The position numbers were made by a program, and so were the translations under genes. A stretch of 64,000 nt of DNA from Muscardinus avellanarius (lineage: Eukaryota; Chordata; Mammalia; Rodentia; Gliridae), in NCBI GenBank assembly GCA_963383645.1, contig OY726565.1:42512944-42576943 (forward strand), in the 5' to 3' direction. The notes under the pieces were generated by a model. It was not told the origin of the DNA, searched no databases, and saw only the letters and a program-made list of their open reading frames with translations. Of the stretch, positions 41,003 through 52,570 are shown piece by piece; the stretch's first letter is position 1; every line of letters starts with the position of its first letter.

Positions 41003-41231
41003 TTTATTTATTTATTTATTTATTTATTGGGTGGTACTGGGGGTGGAACCCAGAAGCTTTCTACCTCCGGGCTATATGCCCAGACCCTTTTTATATTTTA
41101 TTTGGAAACAGGGTCTCACTAAGTTGCTGAGAGCCTCACTAAGTAGTTGAGGCTGGCTTCGAACCCGTGCAATCCTCCTGTCTCAGCCTCCCAAGCGCGG
41201 GGACTACAAGCGTGCGCCACCACGCCTGGCT
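41003..41231 (-). mobile_element. B1/ID composite SINE with (TTTA)n tail
   Basis: Antisense; target duplication GAACTTTTACTTTA/GAACTTGTACTTTA (40989, 41232). Confidence 0.95.
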
Positions 41232-41261
41232 GAACTTGTACTTTAAAATCTTAGTTTACCT

Positions 41262-41725
41262 TGCATTTTTTATATATCCACCATGGAATTCTGCTCAGCT
41301 ATAAAGAAGACAAAACTTTGTTGCTTGTAGAAAAATGTATGTAACTAGAGAATATCTTGCCAGGTTAGATCATCCAGTACCGAACGTCAAGGGTCATATG
41401 TTTTCTCTCATATGTGGAAGCTAAAGGGAAAATAGGAAACTAAAGGGACTTCAGTAAAATGAGAAAAGAGACCAGGAGACTCGTGCAAGGGGGCTGAGGG
41501 GGGAGGGGAGGAGAGAAATGAGGCTGGAGGAAGGGATCAGTTCAAATCATGTTATATCTAATATAAAGGCATCACTACCGATCTCACTCATATGTAAGAG
41601 CAGGGAGAAGGGGAGCAATGTGGGAAAGAAAAAGAAGTACCCCAGTGATGTGTGCATGTGTTGATGGATCACTTTGAATCTATCATGTATAATTACTACA
41701 CACCATAAAAGCATTAAAACTTTTA
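41262..41725 (+). mobile_element. L1 ORF2 end and 3' UTR fragment
   Basis: 'atatccaccatggaattctgctcagctataaag', 'catatgttttctctcatatgtggaagc', and a GGGGAGGGGAGGAG polypurine block are sense-order L1 landmarks. Confidence 0.8.
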
Positions 41726-41734
41726 AGAACACAA

Positions 41735-42032
41735 GACAGTATTGTTAACCATGGTCACACTGCTGTACATCAGGTCACCAGACTCCCTCATCTGAATCAC
41801 TGATACTTTGTACCCTCTGATCAACATCTCTTCATTTCCTTTTCTCTTTACCCTGAGCAACTACCATTCTACTCTCTGCCTTTATGAAATTGACTATTTT
41901 AGGATTCACATGTGTTTGATGTGTAGTGTTTTTCTTTCTGTGCCTGGCTCATCTCACCCAGTCCAATGGCATACAGGTTCATCCATGTTATTACAAATGG
42001 CAGGACTTCTCTCTTCTTTAAGGCTGAATAAC

Positions 42033-42072
<40 letters not shown>

Positions 42073-42615
42073 AGAGAGAATTTTCAAGTTCTTAAATATT
42101 CCAGATATTAGTCCTCTGTTTCTAATTTTATTTCCTGAGCTTTAGGAGTCTTGTTGAGGAAGTCTCTACCAGTGCCTGTATGTTGAAGAGTTGGCCCTAT
42201 GTTTTATTTTGTAGTTGCGAAATTTCTAGTTTAATTTCCAGGTCTTTGATACATCTTGAGTTGACTTTGGTAAAGGTGAGAGATGAAGGTATAATAATTC
42301 TTCTACATATGAATATCCAGTTTTCCCAGCAGCATTTGTTGAAAAGGCTGTCTCTTTTTCAGCATATGTTTTTTATATTTTTGTGAAAAGCAACTGACTA
42401 TAAGTGTAAGGATTTGTCCCTATATCTATTATTTTATTCCATTAGTCTATGTGCCTGTTTTGGTGCCAATACCATGCTGTTTTTTTTTAAACTATAGCTT
42501 TATAGCACAATTTGAAATTAGGTATTGTGATGCCTCCCGCATGATGTTTATTGCTCAGTTTGGCTTTGGCTATTCTGGGTCTTTTGTCCTTCCATGTGAA
42601 TTTTAGAAACTTCTT
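41735..42615 (-). mobile_element. Old L1 3' part (antisense)
   Basis: 'caccagactccctcatctg...tactttgtacc', 'caggttcatccatgttattacaaatggcagg', 'ttttcccagcagcatttgttgaaaaggctgtc' and 'ccaataccatgctgt' are antisense L1 landmarks in order. A (GT)n run at 42034-42068 interrupts it. Confidence 0.88.
42034..42068. repeat. (GT)n microsatellite within L1
   Basis: About 17 GT units replacing an AT-rich part of the L1. Confidence 0.95.
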
Positions 42616-43370
42616 TTTTTTTTTTCTTACCTTGTATTGTAAATGGACCTTTTACCCATGCACAATTTTGGAAAGGCATGCATTAATTACTCATTTTGGA
42701 AACACTTTTATTAAACTATGCAGAGCTCTCAAATTTTAGCAAAAAAAACCCCATATTTTAAAATATCACCAATGGTGACATCAGGAAAGTATTTAAGCAT
42801 TGGAAATCTGTTAAACTAATTGTGGCAGATATAAGTTTTCCAAAATTCCAATACTTAACTGAAAAAAAAAATCCTCTTATCATCCATTGGCAACAAATAG
42901 TGAAAAACATTTTTCCCCTTGAATTGAAAAATCCATTTAGTTCATTTTCAAGAAAATGTCATTAAATACCAGGGTCTCAATAATAATAGTTATTCTATAA
43001 GTCAGATTTCCTCAAAGCTTATAAATCTCTAAGTCTTATCAGCCAATTGGTGCTTCTTGAAATTGGTGATTTTTGTTTTAAACTGCAAGTGCATTGTAAA
43101 ATTTCCATGATTTGTCAAATCTATGCAGCCACTGGTTATATCTGCTATTGTTTCAATGTCATCAACACAAATGTAACCCTGGGGTGGGGAGGCAAATAAT
43201 TCCTTGGAAATATTGTTGAAAGACTTTTGATGTTGCAAATGCCCTGAAAAGAATTTTGTTAACCCTCAGAGATCTGTGGCCACAGTTTGAAACCTGCCAA
43301 TCTAGGCCAACCCCTAATTTTACAAATTAAGAAAAAGTGTTTCATATTTACTAAGTATCTTATAAACATT
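42616..43370. other. Unique sequence
   Basis: No supported feature. Confidence 0.5.
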
Positions 43371-43740
43371 GTGTTATGGAATGAATTAAGACCTTCCAAA
43401 ATTCACATGTTAAATTACTAACATCTAAAACGCAACTGTATTGGAGACAAAGTCTTTAAAGATGAAGATAAAGTGAAGCCAGTAGGGTGGGCCCTAACCA
43501 AATATACCTGGTATTCTTATGAGAAAAAAACATACTAGGGACAGAGGTACAAGTGCAGCAATCACATGAAAGAGCCGCAAGAGGATGGTCATCCTGCAGT
43601 CCAGGAAGTCCCAGAGGAATCTAGGTACAGACATCCTGATCTTGGACCCCCAGTCCCCAGGACTGTGAGAAAGTAAGTTCCTGTTGCTTAAGCCTCCCGT
43701 TTGGTACTGCAGCTCAAGAAGACTAATGTGTGGCTACTTA
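43371..43740 (+). mobile_element. MaLR/MLT-like LTR
   Basis: Starts 'tgttatggaatgaattaagacc'. It continues with 'gggtgggccctaaccaaatatacctgg', 'cttggacccccagtccccaggactgtgagaaa' and 'ttgcttaagcctcccgtttggtac', and ends near 'agactaatgtg', the order of an old MaLR/ERVL LTR. Confidence 0.8.
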
Positions 43741-44153
43741 GCAGTTGTAAAACTTTACAGTACATAATGTCATCTTCAAGAAAGAGGCATGGGCACTCAA
43801 AGAAGTCCTATGCTCAAGCTCTAAGGGGAGGGAGCCAAATTCAAACCCAGTGGTGACCACAAAGTCACAGGCCCACATCCAGTCTAGGACCCCAGATCCC
43901 AGGGCTCCGGCTGTGACGTCGAGTTGCTCTGTAAAAGTGAGGATGTTATTTCCTACTAGTGATCCTAATAAATAAGAGACCTAAATTGTAATAAATAACT
44001 TTATTAGCATAATATACATAATATCTGAATCAATGCTTTTGCAAAATTTTATTTCTTTTCCACGAATACTGCAGTTTTTCTCTGTGTGTTTGTTTTTGTT
44101 TTGATTTTTAAGGATTATTATAAATAAGCAGATACGAGCATGACATACATAAA
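43741..44153. other. Unique sequence
   Basis: No supported feature. Confidence 0.5.
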
Positions 44154-44382
44154 TTTTTTCTTTTTTTTCTTTCTTTTTTTAGGTACTGGGGATGGAACCT
44201 AGGGGCATTCTATCTCCTAGCTACACCCCCAGCCCTATATATATATTTTTATTTTTTTCTTTATTTTAAAACAGGGTCTCACTGATTTGCACAGGGCCTC
44301 ACTAAGTAGTAGCTGAAGCTGTCTGCGAATTGCAATCCTCCCAAATGCTGGGATTACAAGCATACGCCACCATGCCTGGCTA
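44154..44382 (-). mobile_element. B1/ID composite SINE
   Basis: Antisense, TTTTC-rich tail, 'ggtactggggatggaacctaggggcattc', ending 'catacgccaccatgcctggcta'. Confidence 0.92.
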
Positions 44383-44572
44383 TAAAATTTTATTATAACT
44401 AGGAACAACATAAGCCAACCACACCACTCATTCTCTAATAAACATGTCTGGAGGAGCTAATGCCAACAACCTAAATAAGTAAATACATAACACCTCCTAT
44501 ATGGACTTGTGGCCCTTCTCTGCCTGTCCCTCTAATGTGCTTTGATATTTTTCTTTTTTTGGCCTTGATCTG

Positions 44573-44779
44573 CTTTTTTGTGGTGCTAGGAATCAAATCC
44601 AGGGACATTCTGCCTCTGTTAAAATCCTGGCCGTATTTTATTTTTTTAATTTGGAAACAGGAGCTTACTAAATTGCAAAGGGCCTCACTAAATTACTGCA
44701 GTTGGCTTCAAGCCTGCTAACCTCCTGTCTCAGACTCTGAAATACCGGGATTATAAACGTGCACCACCATGCATGGCTT
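44573..44779 (-). mobile_element. B1/ID composite SINE, diverged
   Basis: 'gtggtgctaggaatcaaatccagggacattc' to 'aaacgtgcaccaccatgcatggctt', antisense, older copy. Confidence 0.87.
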
Positions 44780-45434
44780 GCAATGTGCTCCTGCTGGACA
44801 AGTAGGAAGGTCCTTGGCTTAGTGATCAACCTTATGTCCATGGGAAGATGGCTTCCTTCTCCTCTTGCTGTCTCTGTTGACCCATTGGCAGGGCAGGAGG
44901 CGGGGGCTGGGGAGTGGCTCAAAGTGTGGATTCAAATGGCTTTTAACGCCTGAAGTTTCTTCTGAATCTGCCTCAAATCCGGCAGTAACTATGCAATTGT
45001 GTGTTTTGCTATAATAAATCTGAATCAAAGTGGAGCCAGTGCCTCTTTCCTTCCAGTGAGCAGAGTGCACAAGTGCCAGGCAGACAAGGAGGTTTTTGTG
45101 CTGTGCTCTAATCAGAAGGATGGACCCTCCATCCTTTGGTAGAGAGCGGAGGGCTTTCTCTGTGCAGCTTGACATTTGCATTAGAATTTTGATTGCCAAG
45201 GATTTTAAGCTTTGTTGGTGAATTTCTAATCCTTCTTTCAAAGTTCCTACTTCAGTTGATGTCTTATTCTTTATGCATTTACAACTCAACTGCTTAAAAA
45301 ACCAAGGAAGTGTATGCCTGTGATGTACCGAGTACAGAATTAGATTCTGGGGGTCTTAGGATAGACAGGATCTGGATTTTATGCCCAAAGAATCTCTATT
45401 TCCTCTATTAGGCTCTTTAAACTCAGAATACCAT
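44780..45434. other. Unique sequence with an unassigned minus-strand open frame
   Basis: A 156-codon frame (44819-45289, minus) lies mostly in unique DNA. It has no domain, signal or repeat that I recognise and no splice context. It could be chance, so it is not called as a gene. Confidence 0.4.
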
Positions 45435-45640
45435 TGTCTGGTTAGCATGTTTTATTTTATTTATGGTATTTATCATTGTCAGATGTTTTATCATTTATTT
45501 GCTGATATGCTCATGTCCATTTCTCCAACCAGAGTGAAACTCCACACAGGCATGCGTTTTGTCTGCTTTGCTCATTGTTGTGTTGGCAGACCTGGGATCA
45601 CGCCTCATGCACTGTACACAACCAGGAAGAGTGAATAATC
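45435..45640 (+). mobile_element. L2 LINE 3' end fragment
   Basis: 'tttatttatggtatttatcattgtcagatgttttatcatttatttgc' and 'agagtgaaactccacacaggcatgcgttttgtctgctttgctcattg' follow the L2 3' end. Confidence 0.65.
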
Positions 45641-45739
45641 CACAGCTAGCAAATGTTGGTGTAGTGTACCGAATATGTCTAAGAGGGTTGAGAACATTAT
45701 GTTCTTTGCTTTTATTTTCTTTCTAAAAACACAAGCATA

Positions 45740-45991
45740 GAGCCAGGTGTGGTGGTGCACGCTTATAATCCCCGCGCTTGGGAGGCTGAGACAGGAGGAT
45801 TGCACAGGTTCGCCAGCCTCAGTTACTTAGTGAGGCTCTCAGCAACTTAGCGGTACTCTGTTTCCAAATAAAATATAAAATAGGTCTGGAAGTATAACCC
45901 GGAGGTAGAAAGCCTCTGGGTTCTACCCCCAGTACCACCAAAACAAAACAAAACAAAAACCAAAAAACAAACAAACAACAACAACAACAAC
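45740..45991 (+). mobile_element. B1/ID composite SINE with CAAA/CAA tail
   Basis: Target duplication AAAAACACAAGCATA at 45725 and 45992. The tail has AAAAC then CAA units. Confidence 0.96.
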
Positions 45992-48772
45992 AAAAACACA
46001 AGCATATTGACTGAGCTAAAGGATGGACACTATATACTCTATACACTTGTATTTTCTTAGAAGAGATTTTGGAACATCGGTTAAGACCCATCTGCAACTG
46101 CAATGTCCTCTTGTCTGAATTGATTTCCACAAATTCCCCATGGAGCAAGATGCTTTCCTAAGAATCCTTTTGTATAACCCTTTGAGGTGAAAAAGTAGAA
46201 ACCATATTCATGTGGAGGAACCCTATCAACCCTTCATAACCAGTATCCAAAGCCATCTACTGTGACCCTTTGACCTTGAGTGACACAGTAGAATTTAAAC
46301 AATTTGTCCAATTGAGTCAATCTCCTCTGTGGAGTTTCTCATTTCCAGAAAATTCACAATCAGAATTGGCTTTTGCCTTGCACATGCCTTCTGTGGCAAA
46401 ATTTTTATCTCATGAAGCAGTTCTGTATCCAATTAGGGTTGTGCATCTTCTCATGATTTTTGGCATTGAAGTAAGACAAACAACTAGTATCAGGTAATGC
46501 GATTAGGTACTCTGGGACCTTTGATTTACAGCCATGATTCTGTACAAAGCACGCACATGCCCACGTACATTTGAGTGGCTGTGAATGGAAGGGTCGTGGT
46601 TGGCCTGCTGCATAATGAGAACCTTTAGTTTTTCTGGCCTGGGCATTTTCTATGTGTGGCTGATTTGCATGGCCAGAATACTATGCATCCTTCTTGAATT
46701 TGACCACTGAGAATGTTGCGGTGAGGTTCACTAGACTATTAAGAGGCACTCATAGAAAGATATTTTTAAAAAAGATCTTTGCATATAAGATGTTTCCATA
46801 GCAAGTCGGAAAATATTCCTAAGTTTCAATGTTAACAGATGGTGCTGCCTTGCAATATAAGTAGTGATGTCCTCATGAGACTATTGATTTTGCTGGCGAA
46901 ATATAAATCCCTAAACAGTGACGGATGAGCTGGTGAGAAACGCTTCTTTAATAATTCAATAATTTCATTAAATGATCTTGTCCTAAGTGAAATAAAGGCA
47001 GCGAGAGACCTGACTGTGAAATGCATTTAAGTCTCATCTAAAAACAAGACCATGATCCACTTTTGTTCACATCTATCTATTGCGTTTGTTTCAAGATCAG
47101 ATGAAGTTTTACAACATATGAACTTCAAGAAATAGGGAAAATGACATTGGGTTCACAATGTCTCCTATGGTAAACATCTTAAAGTTAGTCTCCTCAAATT
47201 CAAGACAATGTCCTGGTTCAGTTGCTTAGTAGGTAGACTTGAACATTGACTTAGTATGCTTGTATTTAACTTTCCTTTTTCTTAACATTTCATTCCAATG
47301 GAGAACAAATTGTTAGTAGGGAATGGAAGCCAAGATGATTCCAACATAGAACTTTATACCCAAACCTTCATCTGATGTGCCAGAGCAACCACCAATAAGA
47401 ATTCTAAGAAACAACCTGAAACCAAATTGACTAGAATTAGCTCAAGTGTATCTTTATCCACTTATATATTTTGGTGTGTGTGCAAGACAAAGTCCTATAG
47501 AATCAAATTGATTTGTTTTACTTGTGAGAAGATTTGAGAACATCAGCAAACTCACATAGTACTTGTTTTCACAAAGGAGATATAAGCCTAATGTTTCTTA
47601 CATTTAATTTTCTATCTTAATTGGGGTCTCCTATATTGTCAATGAGATGTTAAAGTAATACAGTTAAGAGTCAAATACCATTTATTTATTTATTTTTGGC
47701 AAGGCTTAGAAAAACAATTTGATATACTAATGGATTCTAATGGGCAAGTAGCTATTAGTTAAATAAATAACCCATTAGAGTGAGAAATTAAGTGTCAGTA
47801 GAAGGACAATCTTTGAACACTGACGATGAATAGTAATTAACTTATAGTCTTTAGACGTGGCATAGATATTTGTATTTGGTTTTGCAGATATTTGTGTCAG
47901 TGATGCCAAATTAATTAAATTAAACCAGAAACTGTTTAATAAATCTCAAATTGTCAACACTGCTGTGCTGAGCATTTGAGATGTGATCTAGATTCTTTCT
48001 CATGAACAAGATATACCATAGTTTGAAAGAAAAAACATAAGTAAATTTAAAATATACTGACTGCACATGTCAGCATATTAGGCATGTTTTAAGGCATCAC
48101 ATCATCAATTCTTTACTACGTCTATCATCATCCATCATGACTTTCTAATATTTGTTAAGGAAGGGAAAAATATTTTGTAGGGAAAGATAATGCTGACGTG
48201 GAGATACCAAGAAGGTGTCAGTCCTGGCCTCTGTAGGAGAAGCTAATGACTTAATCTGGAAGACTGGTTGCTTAATTAAGTCTTTGCCAAAGCAGGAAGT
48301 CTTGTGAGTAGAAAAGGGAAAGAACTCAGTGCTGGGATATTCTGGCAAGTTTTGTACCGGAGGGGAACCTGAATTGTAGTCTCAGGGAATATGGCTAAAC
48401 AGAGAATGGGGAAGCAGTGGCTGAAGAGAGGATCTTGGCCAGAGCCCACTTCGTCATGGGTTGCTGGTGGAAGGCTGGAAAAGGGACTTATGTAACTGGG
48501 ACCACACTGTGTGGGTTCTGTGGAATTTGGACTCAGCTTTCTGGAGGAAAGTAACAGAATCAAAGTGATTTTAGGAGTATTGATCAGACTGAAGGGTGCT
48601 GGGGAGGAGAGACTACAGGAAGCAAAACTGGCTAGAAGCTCTTGTAAGAAGATAAGGTACGCGCATGCCTCCCACATCACAGAATTCTTAAGGGAAAGTG
48701 AAATCAATGCCTTGCTTTTCCATTGCTCATTTGCTTGCCTTTTTCGTGCTTTCAATCCATAATGTATAATGC

Positions 48773-48828
48773 AATGTAATAATCCTCGTAAAGCCACTTA
48801 CATATGAAACTATCTAAAGACAGGTGTT
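48773..48828 (+). repeat. Direct repeat of unknown origin, copy 1
   Basis: Matches 49773-49830 nearly base for base (central CTCGTAAAGCCACTTACATA identical). Flanks do not match. Confidence 0.85.
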
Positions 48829-49772
48829 GACCTTTGCCACTGGTACCTGTGTTTGGCCTCCTGGAATAAGTGTGCCTCATGAATAATACAAGTTTGAGAA
48901 ACCCAAGAAGATTCTGAAAGAGGTCATTTTCTAGTAAGGTGATAAATTGTGTGGCTGATATCAAGCCTTAGCCTAATCCCAAGCGATCATTATTGAATTA
49001 CTTGGTAATAACAACTGGAGGTGAACAAAATATGCATTCTAGGCACAATACAAATGCAAATTACTAGTTTCCCTTAGATCTGAAAACTTAGATTTTAATT
49101 AAACTGTGACCAAATTAATTGAAAGTTTCTGTATTGTGTGATAGATGATTATCAAGCAGAATGTTATTTATTTTGTGGCAACTTCCTGATTTCTTTATCT
49201 TCCTTTCTGAAAATGTAAAAGTCCTTCTTAGTCTTTTAGTTAATCGCAGGGAAAAAGGCTTAGCAGAATGTATTAAACAGTAATTTAAGCACAGAAGTGG
49301 AATCTTGAATTTTCCTTTTTTTCTCCAACTTTATTTTAACTTCTCAAGATAAGTTTTACTGTGGCACGTCTAATATTTTTATCATGAGCTTTTTATAAAA
49401 TGTGGTAATAACAGCAACTAATACTGTGAACAATAATGATAGCTGTCATTTCTCTGTGTATTCTCAGGATCATTTTGTGCTGAGCGTTCACAACTGAGTC
49501 ATAACTGTCTATATTAAAGGATTGTTCCCAGGTTTTATTTATTTTGCTCACAAATAAAGCCTTTTAATTCAACTGGGTTCTTGGCTGAGTTGTCTCTTGG
49601 TGTGATTAATCAATGAGAACTAGGGGCCCAATTCACATTTTCACCTAAGTTGATAGAAATGTTGAGTGAGGTTGTGGTTGTTTAGAAGATAAAACAGGGT
49701 CACTGACTCAAAGATCATTTCCTCTTATTTCCATCCTTTAACTTCATTTTACCCAGCAGGTTTTTGGTAAAA

Positions 49773-49830
49773 AATGTAATAATCTCTCGTAAAGCCACTT
49801 ACATATGAAACCCATCTAAAGACAGGTGTT
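49773..49830 (+). repeat. Direct repeat of unknown origin, copy 2
   Basis: Differs from copy 1 by two single-base gaps and one substitution. I do not recognise it as a known mobile family. Confidence 0.85.
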
Positions 49831-52394
49831 AGAAGCCTACAGGGAATGGAAAGGCAGGTAGCAATTTCCCTTGAGTAGACAGTGACTATTAATTTTGTTA
49901 TATCTTATCAACAATTGATATATACTGAAAGGTGACCTAAGTGTAGGAAAATGATCAGCAATTTGTTTCCTTTCATATGAAAAACGTTCCATTATCTAGT
50001 AGAGTTTACTAAAAGTCTATGGCTGTTTCCTCAACCTCCCCCATGTAGTCTTAGACAGTGGTACTTACTATTTCTCTCCTTCAAGGTGCACAGACGGGAA
50101 GATTCTGCAACAGCGTTCCAGACATCCATTTCAATGTTAATATCCCTCATAGCCAGGAGAAAAGTAATTTGGCTCATATATAACCTGATTCCTCCTTGTC
50201 GGTGCTGAAAGCCCTTAATGACCCAGTGTCTTCTCACAGCAGGGTTAAAGGTATTCTGTCAACACGCCATGATGGATTATGCACTTGGTGACCTTCTGTG
50301 ACTTTTTGCAAGGCTAAGAATGTAGAATAAAAAGGTGGTGAAGAGACGGGGATACCCCTATTTGCTACGCTTGCCTTGCATCCCAGTGGCAAGATGAAGG
50401 GCCCAGAGGAGAAATTGAGCGAGGCTCTCCTTCCTGCCTTCCTCCTCTCCCACTCCGCCCTCCCTCCAGGGAAGCATCAGTCAACACATTGGGAATGAGA
50501 GTCATACCAGTCTTGAAGGATTGTATCCTCCACTTCTAAAGTCTAACAAAAGGAGAAATTCTTCAGGAAAAGAAGGGAACTTTCCCTTCTCTGTGTTCAA
50601 TAGTTGCTATTTACTGGACTCTTGCAAGCTTATAATTAAAGGGAAATGTGTACATTTCCTTTAATACTTCCTGTAATATATGATACCATGCACTTAGTAT
50701 TAAATGCTTAGGTGCATTTTTCTTACTTCATTTGAGCCCCCCTCCACACGCAAGTGCTAAAATACAACAACAACAACAACAATAAAAAGCTCACTATATT
50801 ATCAAGAGACTCACGAAAGGCTGTGACATCTGAGCCACGGGTTTGCTTACTTAGAAACTACTCAGGTAAGAACATCTCTTTGCTTATATGTCTCAAAGCC
50901 ACTCTCACAACACAGACTTCTTTCTTATTGCTCATAAGTCAATTTAGAATTATAGGTAGGGCAAGGATTGGAGGCAAAACTTTAACCAGAGCTCAATTTG
51001 GATTTGCAGTATATTTATTTGCAAGAAGCTTCCCTACTAAGTCATAAAATAGCATATTTTAAATAATAAAGATATAATGTTTATATCTATCTCTACATTG
51101 GTATTCCTATCTGTGAGGTACCCTAACTTTAGTCCACAGTGTGTCCTATCTTTTCAACTAGGTTGAAATCCAGATCACACCATTCCTTCCAATCCCCAGC
51201 TTCTGGCAAAGGCTCTGGAAATGAGTAAGCATTGGTTAAAAACTTGTGGGATAAATGAACAGACATAAACTGACTTCTTCTAATAGGTTTACTTGGAAAC
51301 ATTAGTTGATCCTTCTTTGTAAGTTTTGTACTACTGGCTTCTTACAGGAAGAAATAAAAGTAGGTTTTACTTAAAAGTATTGCTGATGAAGGCCGTAGCT
51401 CTTTATGGGCTAAGAAAGGCAAAGAGGTGGGATAGGAAATGGAGGAAAGCATCATGAATTTTACTGGTGCCCCCGCCCCCAGGCTTTTACACAGCTTGTC
51501 TTCTGCCAGGTACTTGCTGAGATAAATTTTAGATGGTTTGCTGAGGAGGGTCTAGAAAGGAGTTCACTCCGTTGTTCAGTGTGCAGGGGAAAAAGCAAAT
51601 GAAAGTCATGTTTCCTATTCCATAGGTCTTCTTTTCTCTGGCCAGCTTAAGCTTACAACAGTTTTCTCCCTGGACCAATAATGTCATTTATTTTGGTTAT
51701 ACTAAGTCATACACCACTGGGATGCGATTGGTATTCTTACCAAGCGAGGACCATCTGCTCTTTTCTAGACAACAGCTATTCCGCTCCATCTCTCTCCACC
51801 TCCTGGATCTTTCAGTTTTCTCATATATTTTCAATTGTATGCATTCTTTTTTCTGTGAATAAGAGACAGTAAATGCCTGAGGAATTATCTCTCTGGATAC
51901 ATTCTTTTTCCCTGGAAGTATTGGAATTTTAAGTGGTTGTTTGTTCCCTTTCAGAGTTTTGATTTAGTATATGTAAAATTAAATGTTTATCTCATGTTGG
52001 CAAAGGGAAGTATAATCTTCTGAAACAGCTTCTCTATATTCTTTAGATAAATCATAAATTGCTATTTAAATGGTGGCCATTTAATGTCACAATGTTTTCT
52101 CTATTTCTCAAAACTCACGTAGGAAGTCAAATAGTTTCTAGAGACTGTGACAGGTAGCTGATGAAGAAAACAAAACAATGTTGATGTAAACCTCTTCCCA
52201 CTCTGCTCTAAAGGTGATTGATGGGTTCAGACTCCTCTGGAACGTTCCAGGCATGTTCAGTTAGAACTCTGGAGGAACAAACTCATTCCTGGGTGGTGGT
52301 GTTTACCTACAGTTTGTGGCTTTCGTACTCATGTTTAAATCTTATTTATCGATTTATCCACAGGGTTTAAAGAAAAATTAGTAAGCTTAAATTA

Positions 52395-52570
52395 AGGGGA
52401 TGTGGGTTCAAATCCATGGTAAGTTGTAGAGCTCTCTGAATCTGAGATTCCTCATCTGTAATATGCAATTAATGACACCTCCAGGACAAAGGTATTAAGA
52501 AGATTAACTGAGACAGCATGTGGAAAACCTTGGAATCAGCTGCTGCTCAATATATGTTGGCTGAAGGTAA
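52395..52570 (+). mobile_element. MIR SINE
   Basis: 'gtgggttcaaatccatgg' B-box region, 'gaatctgagattcctcatctgtaatatgcaat', 'aagattaactgagacagcatgtgg' and 'gctgctcaatatatgttgg' in MIR order. Confidence 0.85.

Larger units (their letters stand above)
46007..52394. other. Long unique stretch, no gene recognised
   Basis: More than 6 kb with no SINE or LTR, the longest repeat-poor part of the window. The 173-codon minus frame at 48276-48797 has no recognisable domain. A (CAA)n run is at 50764-50783. Low repeat density may mean constraint or chance. A repeated 56-58-bp sequence is listed separately. Confidence 0.5.

Noticed and set aside
44819..45289. 156-codon minus-strand open frame
   Set aside because: No recognisable motif and no supporting context. 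It partly overlaps smaller frames on both strands. Left as a note in the features only.
48276..48797. 173-codon minus-strand open frame in unique DNA
   Set aside because: No domain, signal or family resemblance, no promoter or splice context, and an overlapping open frame on the other strand. Most likely chance.
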